Assembly (NCBI GenBank): GCA_903813345.2
Contig: CAIIXF020000002.1
Span: 2,890,001 to 2,954,000, forward strand
Direction: 5' to 3'
DNA: 64,000 nucleotides
Source of the DNA: Owenia fusiformis
Lineage: Eukaryota; Annelida; Polychaeta; Sabellida; Oweniidae
The position numbers were made by a program, and so were the translations under genes. Below are positions 12,301 to 23,099 of this stretch, piece after piece. Position 1 is the stretch's first letter; the number at the start of each line of letters is the position of its first letter. Below the pieces are notes generated by a model that was not told where the DNA came from, searched no databases, and saw only the letters and a program-made list of their open reading frames with translations.

Positions 12301-14028
12301 TAAAAAATGCACTTTAAAAATATTTCAGGATTTGCCTTAATTTATCAATGTAATGTAAGTATTAGATTGACTCTCAAATAGGGTTCTATTTTAACTTTTT
12401 TATTGAAATTAATACTAGGCAGGACTCACTCTCTAAATAGCTAATAAAAATTCAACCCTTGGATGTGATTTCGTTGAAAAAAAAATATGACAAGTCCAGA
12501 ATCAAATGATTTGTCCAGAACCTCTTAAGATCCTGTTTTGATATTGTAAGGAATAGATTGGTAGGTCAATTATACATGTTGCTTGTAATTTTGTCACCCC
12601 CTATAGATCAGATTCTGCCTTTAAAACAAGTCAAATATCGTCGTTTGCTCTTCCACCCTTATTGTGCTTGCTTCCTATGTTATTGGTTATAAACGTTTAA
12701 TGACAGATTGGTAATACGTCATCGCTAACAATTTTTGTTTACGTTTAATTATCAAGATAGCCTACTTAGAACAAAGGCAATATACATGTACACTAGTAAT
12801 ATCGTATCTTTGTTTAAACACGTCCATGTTCCTCATTAAAACAGTATGCTGAAACCCCTATCATCTCATAAAACAAGTCGATTAGCATTTAAAAATGAAA
12901 GAATCTGAATAAGAGTCTGTAATCAGTACCTTGGACTTGCTTTTTCGAGTTATAATTTTATCATCAAGACACTCGATGAAGAGACAAAGACCCCATTACG
13001 CTGTTGAGTTGTAAATTCAGTTACCTCTTTTTCTTTTATCTTTGGAACCTTCTTCGAAATCAAATCCCACAACTGCTGACACGAGTAACATCATAACCAT
13101 GAGGTAACATGTCATTCGTGTTGTTTCCATCGTTAGCTAAAATAGTAACACAATCAAAGGTGCAGTGTACATGTAAAGGCCATTGTATCTGCTTATCCAT
13201 CGGAGCATTGTTTTTTCACTTAGCTCTTTCAGCAAAAAGACTACATACTGTCATGTAATCCATTGCAATATGCATTAAAGTATTATAATTAAATATACAG
13301 TAAGTGCCAAAGGGAAAGGACTAAAAGTTTTAATGGAACCTATCAAGAACAAGAAAAGGCAGAGTCGGAGTCGTAAGTGTATACCAGTCATAAGAAAAAA
13401 AATATCCAAACACCATCAACTAAATGAAAAGAAACAATGTCTAATAGGGTGTGCACCAAATTAAGGGTAGACGTTGAAATCGCGGGATAATAGCGCGAGG
13501 CTGATGAAATTTGAGCAAACATATGTTTTCATCGTTTCAGAAAGAACTGGTCTAGTTTTTTTACTTTTATATGTAAATGACCAGAATAACATCCAAGACA
13601 GTCTGTGAACTTGACAGAGAATTTCATAGTTAAACCTACAAAAAGTCAGATTGTAGTATACGGTATAACGCGGGGTAACGGTTCGACACAAGGAATTTGA
13701 ATTTGCATTATACCGTATCTGAGGTAAATATCACAATATCACAATCCAAGACCAGTTCACAGAACACCAATGTACATTTCATTCATACTGTAAGTCATTA
13801 CAATACATGTTGATATATAAAGATTTATATCACTATATTCTGACCACAAATATGCAGGTGACTGTGTCAACTATTTATGTGTTTGCCTTACCCTGAATAC
13901 GACTAAAACTCAAATGATCCATCCGTAATTTACATTATTTGTCCGATATAAACACAATCAAATTGTACACCTACCTCGTTTCTAACTATCTATGTGGAAT
14001 GCACGTTTACGCTCGGTCTCGTTGTCTC
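229..14028 (-). CDS. P1: small secreted cysteine peptide precursor gene (4 exons)
   Basis: The product family is not recognised. Read on the minus strand, a TATA box at 14052-14059 precedes an untranslated exon ending at 13975 (CGAG|GTAGG). The coding exons are 13136-13025 (ATG at 13130), 1671-1642 and 341-229. All internal junctions are phase 1 with AG/GT borders, giving 82 residues. Residues 1 to about 22 form a signal peptide with the hydrophobic core MVMMLLVSAVVG. Lys/Arg-rich DKRKR follows at about 31-35, and KKR at 65-67 lies just before a C-terminal Cys69-x6-Cys76 loop. A CysCys pair sits at 51-52. AATAAA lies at 219-214, just after the stop. This suggests a processed secreted peptide; hormone, defence or venom-like roles cannot be separated. 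The intron between 1671 and 13025 is 11.35 kb because a MITE and element E1 inserted there; in P2 it is 443 bp. Confidence 0.72.
1115..1613. mobile_element. 499-bp TTAA-flanked MITE in P1 intron
   Basis: TTAA at 1111-1114 and 1614-1617 flank an insert with ends AGAGGCTCTATGCCATAGG and CCTATGGCATAATGCATCT, an imperfect terminal inverted repeat. Unit 2 keeps the empty site near 50780 (CATTTAAAAATGG). A piggyBac- or Kolobok-type TTAA target fits; no coding capacity. Confidence 0.8.
1642..1671 (-). CDS. P1 30-nt microexon
   Basis: The exon is bounded by AATCAG and GTATGG and contributes LGDNEVQTR plus split codons at both ends. Its phase is 1 at both borders, so skipping it would keep frame. P2 has the identical exon at 50808-50837. 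P3 has a diverged copy at 57668-57697 whose donor reads GG. Confidence 0.65.
2751..3190 (+). repeat. Three 147-bp subrepeats in E1 arm
   Basis: Unit starts at 2751, 2899 and 3045 (CGGAATCCTGGTGACAA). Each unit carries short palindromes: ACTCCA-TGGAGT, CCGAAC-GTTCGG and AATCCGGATT. The equivalent units in E2 start at 15278, 15426 and 15573. Confidence 0.75.
3146..3225 (-). other. tRNA-like segment in E1 arm (pol III box-like)
   Basis: The minus strand has an A-box-like TGGCCTCATGG and, about 40 bases later, a B-box-like GATCGAGACC. A Gly-like anticodon hairpin around CTTCC is possible, but the acceptor stem does not close, so it is not a functional tRNA gene. It recurs in every E arm. Confidence 0.35.
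3330..3396 (+). other. Second tRNA-like segment in E1 arm
   Basis: TGGCGCTAGTG followed about 35 bases later by GGTTCGTATCCC resembles an A-box and a good B-box. In E2 and E3 the B-box-like core GGTTCG is kept while flanks drift. It points opposite to the neighbouring tRNA-like segment. A tRNA-derived SINE remnant is the simplest reading. Confidence 0.4.
4714..5513 (+). mobile_element. 800-bp repeat module, copy 1
   Basis: It is bounded by AAAGGAC and GTCCTTT and inserted in the minisatellite. Its reverse complement lies at 30028-30819 inside the 4.4-kb TIR element, with flanks that differ from the same bases outward, so these are its true ends. No coding sequence seen. Confidence 0.75.
4983..5089. 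mobile_element. 107-bp hairpin MITE (TA ends)
   Basis: The long terminal inverted repeat TATGACCTGAATCGATTGCA gives a near-complete hairpin nested in the 800-bp module. It recurs at 30449-30551. TA borders suggest a Tc1/mariner-type MITE. Confidence 0.65.
6003..6322. mobile_element. Imperfect palindromic element
   Basis: Ends GTGACTAAAAA and TTTCAGTCAC, with inner arms containing TAGGAGCTTTGAAA and TTTCAAAGCTCCTA, fold back over about 320 bp. No ORF of note. Confidence 0.6.
7091..7193. mobile_element. Hairpin MITE family H, copy 1
   Basis: The palindrome is built from TTGCTCCGATTTTCAC, CCGATTGAGTATTTTGTTC and a reverse arm ending GGAGCAAATGTGATGCAG. Related copies lie at about 8160-8270 and 52853-52990. 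Confidence 0.6.
8160..8270. mobile_element. Hairpin MITE family H, copy 2
   Basis: GGTCACATTTGCTCCGATTT opens it and GCAAATGTGATCC closes it, with the same internal GATTGAGTATT core as the copies at 7091 and 52853. Confidence 0.6.
8353..9714. mobile_element. Palindromic repeat element with K MITE in its centre
   Basis: Ends CGATAGGAGCT and AGCTCCTATCG define inverted arms. Each arm holds diverged units of the type AAATACCTAGATATTGA and CAAGGTCA/TGACCTTG. A K-family MITE (8892-9240) sits between the arms. No gene. Confidence 0.55.
8892..9240. mobile_element. TTAA MITE family K, copy 3
   Basis: Starts AGAGAATCGGATC and ends GATTCTGCCT followed by TTAA (9241). The body matches the 373-bp copies with small deletions; the left target site has decayed. 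Confidence 0.7.
10993..12537 (-). repeat. E1 right inverted arm
   Basis: Reverse complement of the left arm with scattered substitutions and small indels. Short open frames in either arm are translations of the repeat and not genes. Confidence 0.85.
12625..13020. other. P1 intron, no further feature
   Basis: Intronic sequence shared with 50884-51276 and 57735-58080. I see no exon or RNA in it. Confidence 0.5.
13025..13136 (-). CDS. P1 signal-peptide exon
   Basis: The acceptor ACTATTTTAG ends at 13137, six bases upstream of the ATG (13130-13128), so translation starts almost at the exon edge. It encodes a signal peptide followed by an acidic then Lys/Arg-rich propeptide, ending at donor GAG|GTAAC. 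The exon is conserved at 51281-51389 and 58085-58196 with the same splice sites, which is the best evidence that it is a real coding exon too short for ordinary ORF finding. Confidence 0.75.
13975..14028 (-). other. P1 untranslated first exon
   Basis: This stretch between the TATA box and a GT donor at 13974 is preserved in all three duplicated units, with donors GTAGG, GTAGG and GTAAG. It contains no ATG that would start a longer frame into the next exon. The 5' edge is estimated from the usual 25-30 bp TATA spacing. Confidence 0.5.
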
Positions 14029-14051
14029 TGTTACAATTAGATGATATCAGC

Positions 14052-14059
14052 TATTTATA
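14052..14059 (-). promoter_or_regulatory. TATA box of P1
   Basis: TATAAATA on the minus strand lies about 80 bp upstream of a conserved donor (CGAG|GTAGG at 13975). The predicted start is near 14028. The same box and exon recur at 52286-52293 and 59917-59924, so promoter and first exon were duplicated with the gene. Confidence 0.6.
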
Positions 14060-14143
14060 CTAACGGGACAACACTAAACTCATATTTCATTCCGCCGTAT
14101 TCATCCGATTCGGCTCGGCTATGTCCTAATATCTTACCTTTAA

Positions 14144-14529
14144 GAAATTAGAACGTTCACCTTGTGAACTGCGTCCACAGACTCGGAGACCACAGACCCC
14201 GCATCCTGGTCGAACCCCAGCGAACCTCTTGAACTTCAGCAAACCGACCCTCACACAGCTTCAATGGAAATACTCACTGTCCTGGTCAGTGACTGCAACG
14301 CCTCTCTTGTATGACCCCAGGTGCAATTAAAAGGTTCATACCTCGAATTCGCCACACTATGCGAAAAAGTGACTTTGACACTTTTATACCCACGAAAAAT
14401 CCATTTTCAAAGAGGCATATTCATTTCACTTACATAAAAGGCCGTGCTAATTGTTCTAGTCACCAGAATTTCGTGGAAAACGAAAAATTAATGGTTTTCT
14501 ATTTTCCAAATATAGTCTTACTTACGCTA
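14144..14529 (-). promoter_or_regulatory. Conserved upstream block with second TATA box
   Basis: On the minus strand TATAAAAG (14388-14381) is followed by a short stretch ending at donor CGAG|GTATG (14342), then by a possible exon between ATACAAG and GTGAGT. The same TATA and donor occur at 60362-60355 in unit 3. It could be an alternative upstream promoter for P1 or a short separate transcript. No convincing coding frame continues through it. Confidence 0.35.
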
Positions 14530-15965
14530 AACAGGATCTTAAGAGGTTCTGGACAAATCATTTGATTCTGGACTTGACATATTTTTTTTCCAACGAAATC
14601 ACATCCAAGGGTTGAATTTTTATTGAATATTTAGAGAGCGAGTCCTGTATTGATTTCAATAAAAAGGTTAAAATAGAACGCTATTTGAGAGTTAATCTTA
14701 TACTTTCATTACATTGATAAATTAAGGCAAATTCTGAAAAATTTTAAAGTGCATTTTTTATGAAATATTATCCAAGTATTTAGATGAAACGGTCTTATTT
14801 AAATACAAATCATAACATGATGATATTTTTTCATAAAATATTTCTTCAAGAAATTCAATTGAAGGCTCAAGATAAAACGAGCTAATTTAGGTGAAAACCC
14901 TTACATGATGATGTGTTTTCATGACTTCTTTCATAAAATTCCATCAAGGGGTGAAAATAAAATGATCGAATTTAAGTGATTTAAGGATCACGAGGATAGG
15001 TTTTCTTGGATATTTTCTATGAAATCCCATCCAGTGGTCAAGGTAAAATTTTTATTTGGTATATTTGGTCACGTGTTCGAACCCATAGAACCATATAGGA
15101 ACGTCATTTTGAATGTTACGTGATAAATCCATATAAGGCTTTTAGAACAATGTGGGGAAAGATGAGGGGAAACCCCTGACACCTGTTCACGATTTTATCC
15201 GAACGTTCATCGGATCATTTCGGTTTTTATGCACTTCATTATTTTACCGAAGTTTGCCGATTCGATTCGTCGTATTTCGGAATATTGGGGACAATTTTAT
15301 ACTCCATTGGGAGTATTTTTAATCTACTTCTTATTACGAAGATTCCCGAACCTTGTTCGGATTAATCCGGATTTTCTGACCTACTTCATCTACCGAGATT
15401 TAACGAGTTTACATTCGGCTCATTTCGGAATCCTGGTGACAATTTTATACTCCATTGGAGTATTTTTGATCTACTTCTTATGACGAAGATTTCCGAACCT
15501 TGTTCGGATTAATCCGGATTTTCTGACCTACTTCATCTACCGAGATTTAACGAGTTTACATTCGTCTCATTTCGGAATCCTGGTGACAATTTTATACTCC
15601 ATTGGAGTATTTTTGATCTACTTTTTCTGGATTTTGCCCTACTTATTATATCTTTACAACAAGCAAATCAAAAAATTCGCCATGAACGGGTCTCGATCGA
15701 CTAACCTAGAGCATGGAAGCTAGGCACGTTAGCCATGAGGCTAACGTGCAACCGATACGAAAGGGTAAAAGTATTATATATTTATACCGAGCGTCAATTC
15801 AAAATGATCTTCACTTTTGACTGCACGTAAATACAACTCGTCAGTTGTATCCAGAATAGATGAACGCCTATGGTACTAGTGAATAACCAAGTCCCAGGCG
15901 AGTGGTTCGCACCCCACCGTGATATGTTATTTTTGCTTTTTTAATACGACAGAAAGGAGCAAGGT
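14530..15965 (+). repeat. E2 left inverted arm
   Basis: Nearly identical to 33623-35057 in E3 and, reversed, to 21134-22588. It contains subrepeats starting at 15278, 15426 and 15573. Confidence 0.9.
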
Positions 15966-16338
15966 CACTGGCATGTAGCGGTCCTGATATCGATACATTC
16001 TACACGCAATAAAACCAGATACCTGCGTGTGATTAAAACTACATGTTAGAGCGTCGATATCCTACAAATCCTATTTTTTCATAAAAATATTTTTTCATGA
16101 AATCCAATCGAAGGGTGAAGATAAAACGATCTTTTAGGTAAAACAGCTTTACATGATCTGGTGATGTGTTTTCATAACTTTTTTCATAAAAGACCATTCT
16201 CGGTTTGGAGAACAAAGTTCGTCACTCTAATTGAGCGTTATCCCTGCTTCGGACAAATTTGATTTTTTTTACATAATATAGATTTGAATGTCTTCTTTTG
16301 AATAGTCATAGTTTAATTTGGGTAATATTTCTAGATTT

Positions 16339-16826
16339 TTCACAAATCCAGAAATTACCAGACACTTTCTTTATCAGGAGAGCTGTCAACACATCTGATA
16401 AGAAGTGTTCTGAGCAGCTCTAGTGAAACTTGATGCTATGTTTTGGTCTACAAGATGCAGCCTACTTGTAAATAAAATACAGTTATCCATGTACGTAAAA
16501 TATGGTTCAACAAAAAAACAACAACTAAAAAACAACAACTAAGTATGAGAAACGTATGTGGTATATGCCATGTTTATGTGTCTGATCATATAATCTTGAA
16601 ATTATCCATCAATTTCTCAAGAAATTGGCGAAATAAGGAAACCAGAAAATACATTTGATGAAAGGGCGGCGTTTATAGGCTGTATGAAATGACCCTACAG
16701 TAACGCTCACATATATGAGTTTTAAACATTAATTTAGTAGACTCAAGTGTTGATATGAAATCTCAGTAATAGTACCAGTAAGGAGATAAGGTGATGTCCG
16801 ATTTAACATTACGATTGCTGGATATG
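16339..16826. other. Segment present in E2, absent from E3
   Basis: E3 joins TTTTTCA directly to TATAAAAATTACTAG at about 35433, where E2 has some 490 extra bases. No terminal repeats are seen, so deletion from E3 is as likely as insertion into E2. Confidence 0.65.
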
Positions 16827-19800
16827 ATATAAAAATTACTAGTGAAACACCCAACGTCGCTTTTATGATTCGTACCACTTTTTTAACTTGGTGTATTGCA
16901 TATTTCCGTAAGTTGATTTGAAAAAAAGACAAACAATGTATACATGAATATGTCATAAGCATATAGTGAGATAATTGTTAGATTAGGTTTGCTATAAGTG
17001 ACTTTAAAACAAAAAAATAAAAAACATTAGTTCACGTGTTAAAGTCCCATTGACCACGACATCAAGGAAAATTGAGCTTTTTGTCATCAGACATCTTTAT
17101 AGATGGAACTAGCTATGTACTACATTTTTAAATACACTCACATTGTACATGTAGCTGTAATATCTAAGATGTTATTTTTATTGATGAAAAGATTCTTACA
17201 TACTAAAGTTACATTAAAATATCAATTGCAATAGCCACCTGTTTTTAACATCCCTTTGTCACTCATCCCTTAATTATCTCTGTGTATCTTAAACGTGTGT
17301 GTGTTCGATGTTGATAGCACCCGAGTGCAACCTAAGGAGCACATACAATACATTTTGTGTATGCCCAGTCTGGCCGCCTTATATCTGCCTGCACCGAGAA
17401 ATGGGCGCAGCTTTGACAATTAACGAATGATATAACGATATCACGGATTTCACCGAATGTTATTCATCCCTAAATAGCTTTTTTATTTAGTCTTATGATC
17501 CGACTGATGTTTCAATTTTTTGCAGTGACTCTGAAATTGCTGCGCCAGATATGACATCACAGCGACTCATTTTCCTACATTTAAATCACTAAACTAAATC
17601 AATTGAAACATAATCATTAAAGAATGAGGACCTTGTATTTTACTTTGGACGAGGGTAGTGGCCATGTCTTGGCATGGCTAGTTGTGCATTAACGTTTGAT
17701 ACTGTTGTGCGGATAAAAATAATGAATATATGTTAAAGTAGCACTAAACAGATACTTTTAAAGTTAAAAGAATATAGTTACATTTAAAGAATGGGCCCAA
17801 CGAATAGATATTGAATATAGGACTCGTTTGATGAAACGTTCGTTCTTTTAATTCTAATAAACCTAGAAATCAATCAACGATTAAGTAAATTGACAAGACT
17901 TCATGTTCAAGTTGGCTGAATTTCGTGTAACTTAACTCTGTTATGTTTCTAGATTTTACATATGGAGAACAGAATTCGAAATCATAATCACAATCGTATT
18001 TTAAGGCAAATAGGCCATGAATATGCTTTTAGTTACACGGTGGATGATCAAATTAACACATTTTGGATGTTGAATTTCATTTCAAGTTCATTCGAATTTA
18101 CGCATTATCGTGGGAAAGCCCATGGCATTATCCAATAAAATTGATATATATACTGTCTAGGCTGAGACTAACATATATAATGTTATTTAATGTATTTAAT
18201 ATACAGGATATATCTGAGAAAGTTATGCAATATATCTACACGAGAAATAGTAGGGACCGAGGGTTGATATATTACCTTTACCTGTCGAAAATCGAGTATA
18301 AACTATGAGGATTAGATACGCATTGAATGTAATGGAACCGTCATGTAATAATTAGAAATGATAATCACAATCAAATCATGAATATTTTATCTAGATTTAA
18401 AGTGCTTAAGATTTATTTTTAAAACTCAACCGAACTATTAACATTTAAAAGCACCAAACGAATTTTCTGGGGATTGCTGATGAGCGGGTGGGATGGGATG
18501 GGAGGGATAAAATGAAATACTAGATAAAATATTGATACCTTTACGCATGTCAATCTCAAATTAGAATGCATATATCATTATCTCTTTTATTCTTCTGTAT
18601 TGTAATACGATAGTCTGATTATTGTCAATATCCTATACATGAAATAATGTACAACGTGTATTCTACATTGAATAACAAACGAAATAAAACTCATCTTTGT
18701 ACGAATTTATTTTTCATATGACACAAAGTAACATAACATTGTTATATGTTGCATTTACGACTACTACAGCAAATCAGAAAATTCGTACAATATCAAACGT
18801 AAGAGTTGTTCACAAATACATTGGTATTTTGATATGAGTATCATGTAGTATTAAAATATTAAAATCATATGATCAGCAAGTTTATAAGCTTAATATTGTA
18901 TTGTTTTTTATTTAAGTGTCGCATGCTTAATTTCATACATATACATCTGTACAATCATCCAAAAAGCCTCGAGCCACCAGTGGCTTATGAGACACTGCTA
19001 ATCAAAATAAATCATATAATATTATATAATAAGATGCATAATATGAGTCAGTTGCAGAAATAGGATTATGAATAAAGCAAAGTTCATGACCTCTATTACG
19101 AACATTGTTTGATGAACTCGATCACTCAGTCAGTTGTTGAACATATGCAAATGTGGTCAGGTTATAAATATAAGTACAATTTAAGTCCATGATATTTTCA
19201 CATATTGAACATAACACTCAGTTCACAAAGAGATGTATACAAATCTAATCCACAAGTAGAAATGATTGTTTCATGCTGTTTATGCATTGTGTATAAACTG
19301 TAATCCAAAACATGAATAAAGTGGGCAAGAGGTGGTTGTATGATGGCCCATAAAATCACATTATGTAACACCGGCACCCTGGTTCAATATAGTGCAGTGG
19401 CCCATGTTTGATATACGCACATCAAAACTCATGTTTTTTCAAGGAAAGAAGCTAGATTAGTGATATATTGAAAAATCAAACTACTATACCCCAATACTGT
19501 AGCCCGTATTTCTTTAAAAGGAATACAGGCTACAGTGAAGTTGCAAATGGAGGACCTTTGTTTATTTCCATAGTTCTGGAGGAATACTAGATTTTACATT
19601 GTATAGATTCATCGAGCAGTTTGCAACGCACTATCACCAGAAAAGTCCTATGGAAAAGGACAAAGAATACCCGCTCTATTTGCAACTTAACTGTACCCTG
19701 TATTCTTTTTAAATGTGTTCACGTGGTAGGGTAGTGTGATACTCCCTCTGCCTATGCCTACATCGTTCAATCTTTTTTTCATAGTATAACGCCTTAGTAA

Positions 19801-20584
19801 TACAACAGTTATTGAGCTGTTAAGAAAACATACTAACAAACAAACCACCGAGTTTAGAGTAAGACATATACATGTATTGTTCTATTATCAAATCATATAT
19901 TGTGTCCCAATTCTAAAACGTTAACAGTTTATGGTGTACAATAAAACTATTACTATTAACCACTTTAATATATTTAGACATAAAATATCAAGTTACTCAT
20001 CAGCCAACAAATCTCAAAATATCGAAAAATGAAAAATACGAGGTACTTGTTCACTCAAATCTAGGAGTCAATTGGTAATGTGTACCTATAGATAGTTCTC
20101 AAAGTAAATGAGCAAAAGCGTAACATTTGTATGTAGCATGCTTCATAAAACACTAAACTTAGCCCAAAAAGTAAACGTGCATTTTGTTCCTGGCACTGAT
20201 TGGTTAATAAGTGAATACAATTCGTTGAATGCACGATGCACTCAAAAGATTAGCAGCTGGGAAAGGCTATTGAACAAAAAGTACGCTTTCGTACTCAAAA
20301 AAGGATTACCCTTTTACAACTTTGAAGCATGATTATGCAACCTTATCTTTGGGACAAGAGCCCAAAAACAAGGTACTCGTGAACGAGAGTTGAATTTGCT
20401 CCGTGAACGATAGGATACGCTGTTCCCCACCAACAAAATACAGACATATGCTTCAGTGTCCTCAACGCAGATTGTAGAGAACAAGAGAAAAAATGAAATA
20501 TACTTTGCCATAACAGAATACTGTTAAAGTATTGTTTATTAAGTTTATTAAGTTTCACAAATAACTTTTAAATACCTTCTTTAC

Positions 20585-20655
20585 CGTCAACGGACACTCA
20601 AATAAATACACAATACAATGCAATGCAATGTAATACAACGCATTACAATACAAAC
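20585..20655 (+). repeat. Short ACAATGCAATGC-type simple repeat
   Basis: Tandem CAATG/CAATA motifs within the E2 core, repeated in E3 at about 40990-41050. Confidence 0.5.
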
Positions 20656-21133
20656 TAAATTAGAGTATTTGTGCATAGCATTTTCCCCTTTTGTTTGAAG
20701 GATATTTTAAGAATAATTCCAGCGTTCGTACACACCTGGAAATGTCAGGGTTTTGATTTAATTTTCCAAGTGCCTGAAATGTCAGAGAATTTTAAAATAA
20801 GGTCAAAAAGGGCCAAAGAGTCCGGGAATTTTGAAACTGTAGACATGTCATGGAAATGTCAGGGAAATTTGTATCAGTGTTGAAAAAATGATGTTCCAGA
20901 AAAATAAATTTTAGGACTATGACAGGATCTCAATGAAATCCAAAATGTAACATTTAGTTGATTCCACACGGGGCGTGTACATTGTCTAACATATATCTAA
21001 AAGGTTTACACTGTCTTGATTAATGAACTTCTTAGATCTAGTCGCGCTTCAGAAGTGGAAATCCTTCAATTATCAGAGGTTAATGTTTCTAAAACTGTAT
21101 TGAAATAAACGTACGTCTTGTTTTCAAACCTAC

Positions 21134-22588
21134 ACCTTGCTCCTTTCTGTCGTATTAATAAAGCAAAAATAACATATCACGGTGGGATACGAACCACTCG
21201 CCTGGGATTTGGTTATTCACTAACACCATAGGCGTTCACCTATTCTGGATACAACTGACGAGTTGTATCTAAGTGGAGTCAAAAGCGAAGATCATTCTAA
21301 ATTGACGCTCGGTATAAATATATGATACTTTTATCATCTCACACAGGTGAACGTTAGCCTCATGGCTAGCGTGTTTAGCTTCCACTCTCTAGGTTAGTCG
21401 ATCGAAACCCGTTCATGGCGAACTTTTTGATTTGCTTGCTGTCAATTTATAATAAGTAGGGCAAAATCCAGAAAAAGTAGATCAAAAATACTCCAATGGA
21501 GTATAAAATTGGCACCAGGATTCCGAAATGAGACGAATGTTAACTCGTTAAATCTCGGTAGATAAAGTAGGTCAGAAAATCCGGATTAATCCGAACTGAT
21601 TCGGGAATCTTCGTCATAAGAAGAAGATCAAAAATCCAGAGAAGTAGATCAAAAATACTCCAATGGAGTATAAAATTGTCACCAGGATTCCGAAATGAGC
21701 CGAATGTAAACTCGTTAAATCTCGGTAGATGAAGTAGGTCAGAAAATCCGGATTAATCCGAACAAGGTTCGGGAATCTTCGTAATAAGAAGTAGATTAAA
21801 AATACTCCCAATGGAGTATAAAATTGTCCCCAATATTCCGAAATACGACGAATCGAATCGGCAAACTTCGGTAAAATAATGAAGTGCATAAAAACCGAAA
21901 TGATCCGATGAACGTTCGGATAAAATCGTGAACAGGTGTCAGGGGTTTCCCCTCATCTTTCCCCACATTGTTCTAAAAGCCTTATATGGATTTATCACGT
22001 AACATTCAAAATGACGTTCCTATATGGTTCTATGGGTTCGAACACGTGACCAAATATACCAAATAAAAATTTTACCTTGACCACTGGATGGGATTTCATA
22101 GAAAATATCCAAGAAAACCTATCCTCGTGATCCTTAAATCACTTAAATTCGATCATTTTATTTTCACCCCTTGATGGAATTTTATGAAAGAAGTCATGAA
22201 AACACATCATCGTGTAAGGGTTTTCACCTAAATTAGCTCGTTTTATCTTGAGCCTTCAATTGAATTTCTTGAAGAAATATTTTATGAAAAAATATCATCA
22301 TGTTATGATTTGTATTTAAATAAGACCGTTTCATCTAAATACTTGGATAATATTTCATAAAAAATGCACTTTAAAATTTTTCAGAATTTGCCTTAATTTA
22401 TCAATGTAATGAAAGTATAAGATTAACTCTCAAATAGCGTTCTATTTTAACCTTTTTATTGAAATCAATACAGGACTCGCTCTCTAAATATTCAATAAAA
22501 ATTCAACCCTTGGATGTGATTTCGTTGGAAAAAAAATATGTCAAGTCCAGAATCAAATGATTTGTCCAGAACCTCTTAAGATCCTGTT
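21134..22588 (-). repeat. E2 right inverted arm
   Basis: Reverse complement of the left arm. Inboard of it, about 20660-21133 is shared with E1 (10690-10992) and E3 on the right side only, so the element core is asymmetric. Confidence 0.9.
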
Positions 22589-22815
22589 GCTAGTATTCAA
22601 ATTATTTGCTACAATTTTAACCAGTCACATGATTCAGATATACATCCTCAATTAATGCTATGTGTTTTGCACATAAGAACGAGAAAATAAACATTAGGTT
22701 ATCTGCCAAATGTTTTAACGGAGAGTTGATAGTTTCACCCCAAATCATCACTCTGTTATACCATGACAGTTACGTCAAGGCAATTTGCAAAATGTTGAGG
22801 TAACGATAACAAAGA

Positions 22816-22858
22816 ATGGCGGATGGGAAAGACAGCATGTCCTCTTTCTCGTCCGAAG
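22816..22858 (+). pseudogene. Possible first coding exon, plus strand, unit 1
   Basis: ATG opens a frame reading MADGKDSMSSFSSE up to donor GAAG|GTAAG. The same exon stands at 60726-60768. A candidate next exon starts at 23309 after TTTGTTTTCAG, but the phase-1 join meets a stop within about 20 codons, and frames differ between copies. It may be the remnant of a small gene caught in the duplication. Confidence 0.3.
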
Positions 22859-23099
22859 GTAAGATTCACAGGTAAGATTTTCTTTAAACTAGTTCCATTT
22901 GGTGATGTATTTATGGATGGTTATCAAGACTGAGTTAACTCTGCCGTGTGGTCTACAAGAAGCAGAATATAAGCCGTAAACCTACCTGAGATATCCAAGT
23001 TCATAATTTTTAGTCGATTCTCGTGTTCTCTCAGTATGTGTGCCTCAGAGCCACACAAAATACTAACTGTAAGTAAACTGTGTATTAACAAGCCATAAA

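Larger units (their letters stand above)
2016..12537. mobile_element. E1: 10.5-kb foldback element
   Basis: It begins AACAGGATCTTAAGAGG and ends with the reverse complement, flanked by TTGA at 2012-2015 and 12538-12541. The unsplit K MITE at 49652-50024 shows the empty TTGA site. Inverted arms are about 2016-3550 and 10993-12537. The interior is packed with older nested elements: a second inverted pair (about 3500-3770 against 7520-7730), a minisatellite, an 800-bp module, hairpin MITEs, and a palindromic element at about 8353-9714. I see no transposase or other gene. The arms are more diverged from E2/E3 than those are from each other, so E1 is probably older. Confidence 0.85.
1722..12620. 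mobile_element. TTAA MITE family K, copy 1, split by E1
   Basis: TTAA at 1718-1721 and 12621-12624 flank a MITE starting AGAGAGAATC and ending GATTCTGCCT. Without the E1 insertion (2016-12537 plus 4-bp duplication) it is 373 bp, the same length as copy 2 at 49652-50024. The empty site is preserved in unit 2 near 50884 (GCTTAAAACAAG). Non-coding; the transposase source is unknown. Confidence 0.82.
14530..22588. mobile_element. E2: 8.06-kb foldback element
   Basis: It starts AACAGGATCTT and ends AAGATCCTGTT, flanked by GCTA at 14526-14529 and 22589-22592. Unit 3 preserves the empty site near 60499 (CTTACGCTAGTATTC), which proves insertion and gives exact ends. Arms are 14530-15965 and 21134-22588. 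The 5-kb interior is AT-rich and almost identical to E3's, with no credible coding frame. It separates P1 from sulfotransferase A. Confidence 0.92.

Noticed and set aside
15229-15483. 84-91-codon frames repeated in every foldback arm
   Set aside because: They translate the 147-bp subrepeat, contain the repeat periodicity and are broken in E1. No protein family is recognisable.
18063-18308. 81-codon frame in E2, repeated in E3 at 36669
   Set aside because: Conserved only because the two elements are near-identical copies; AT-rich composition and no domain.
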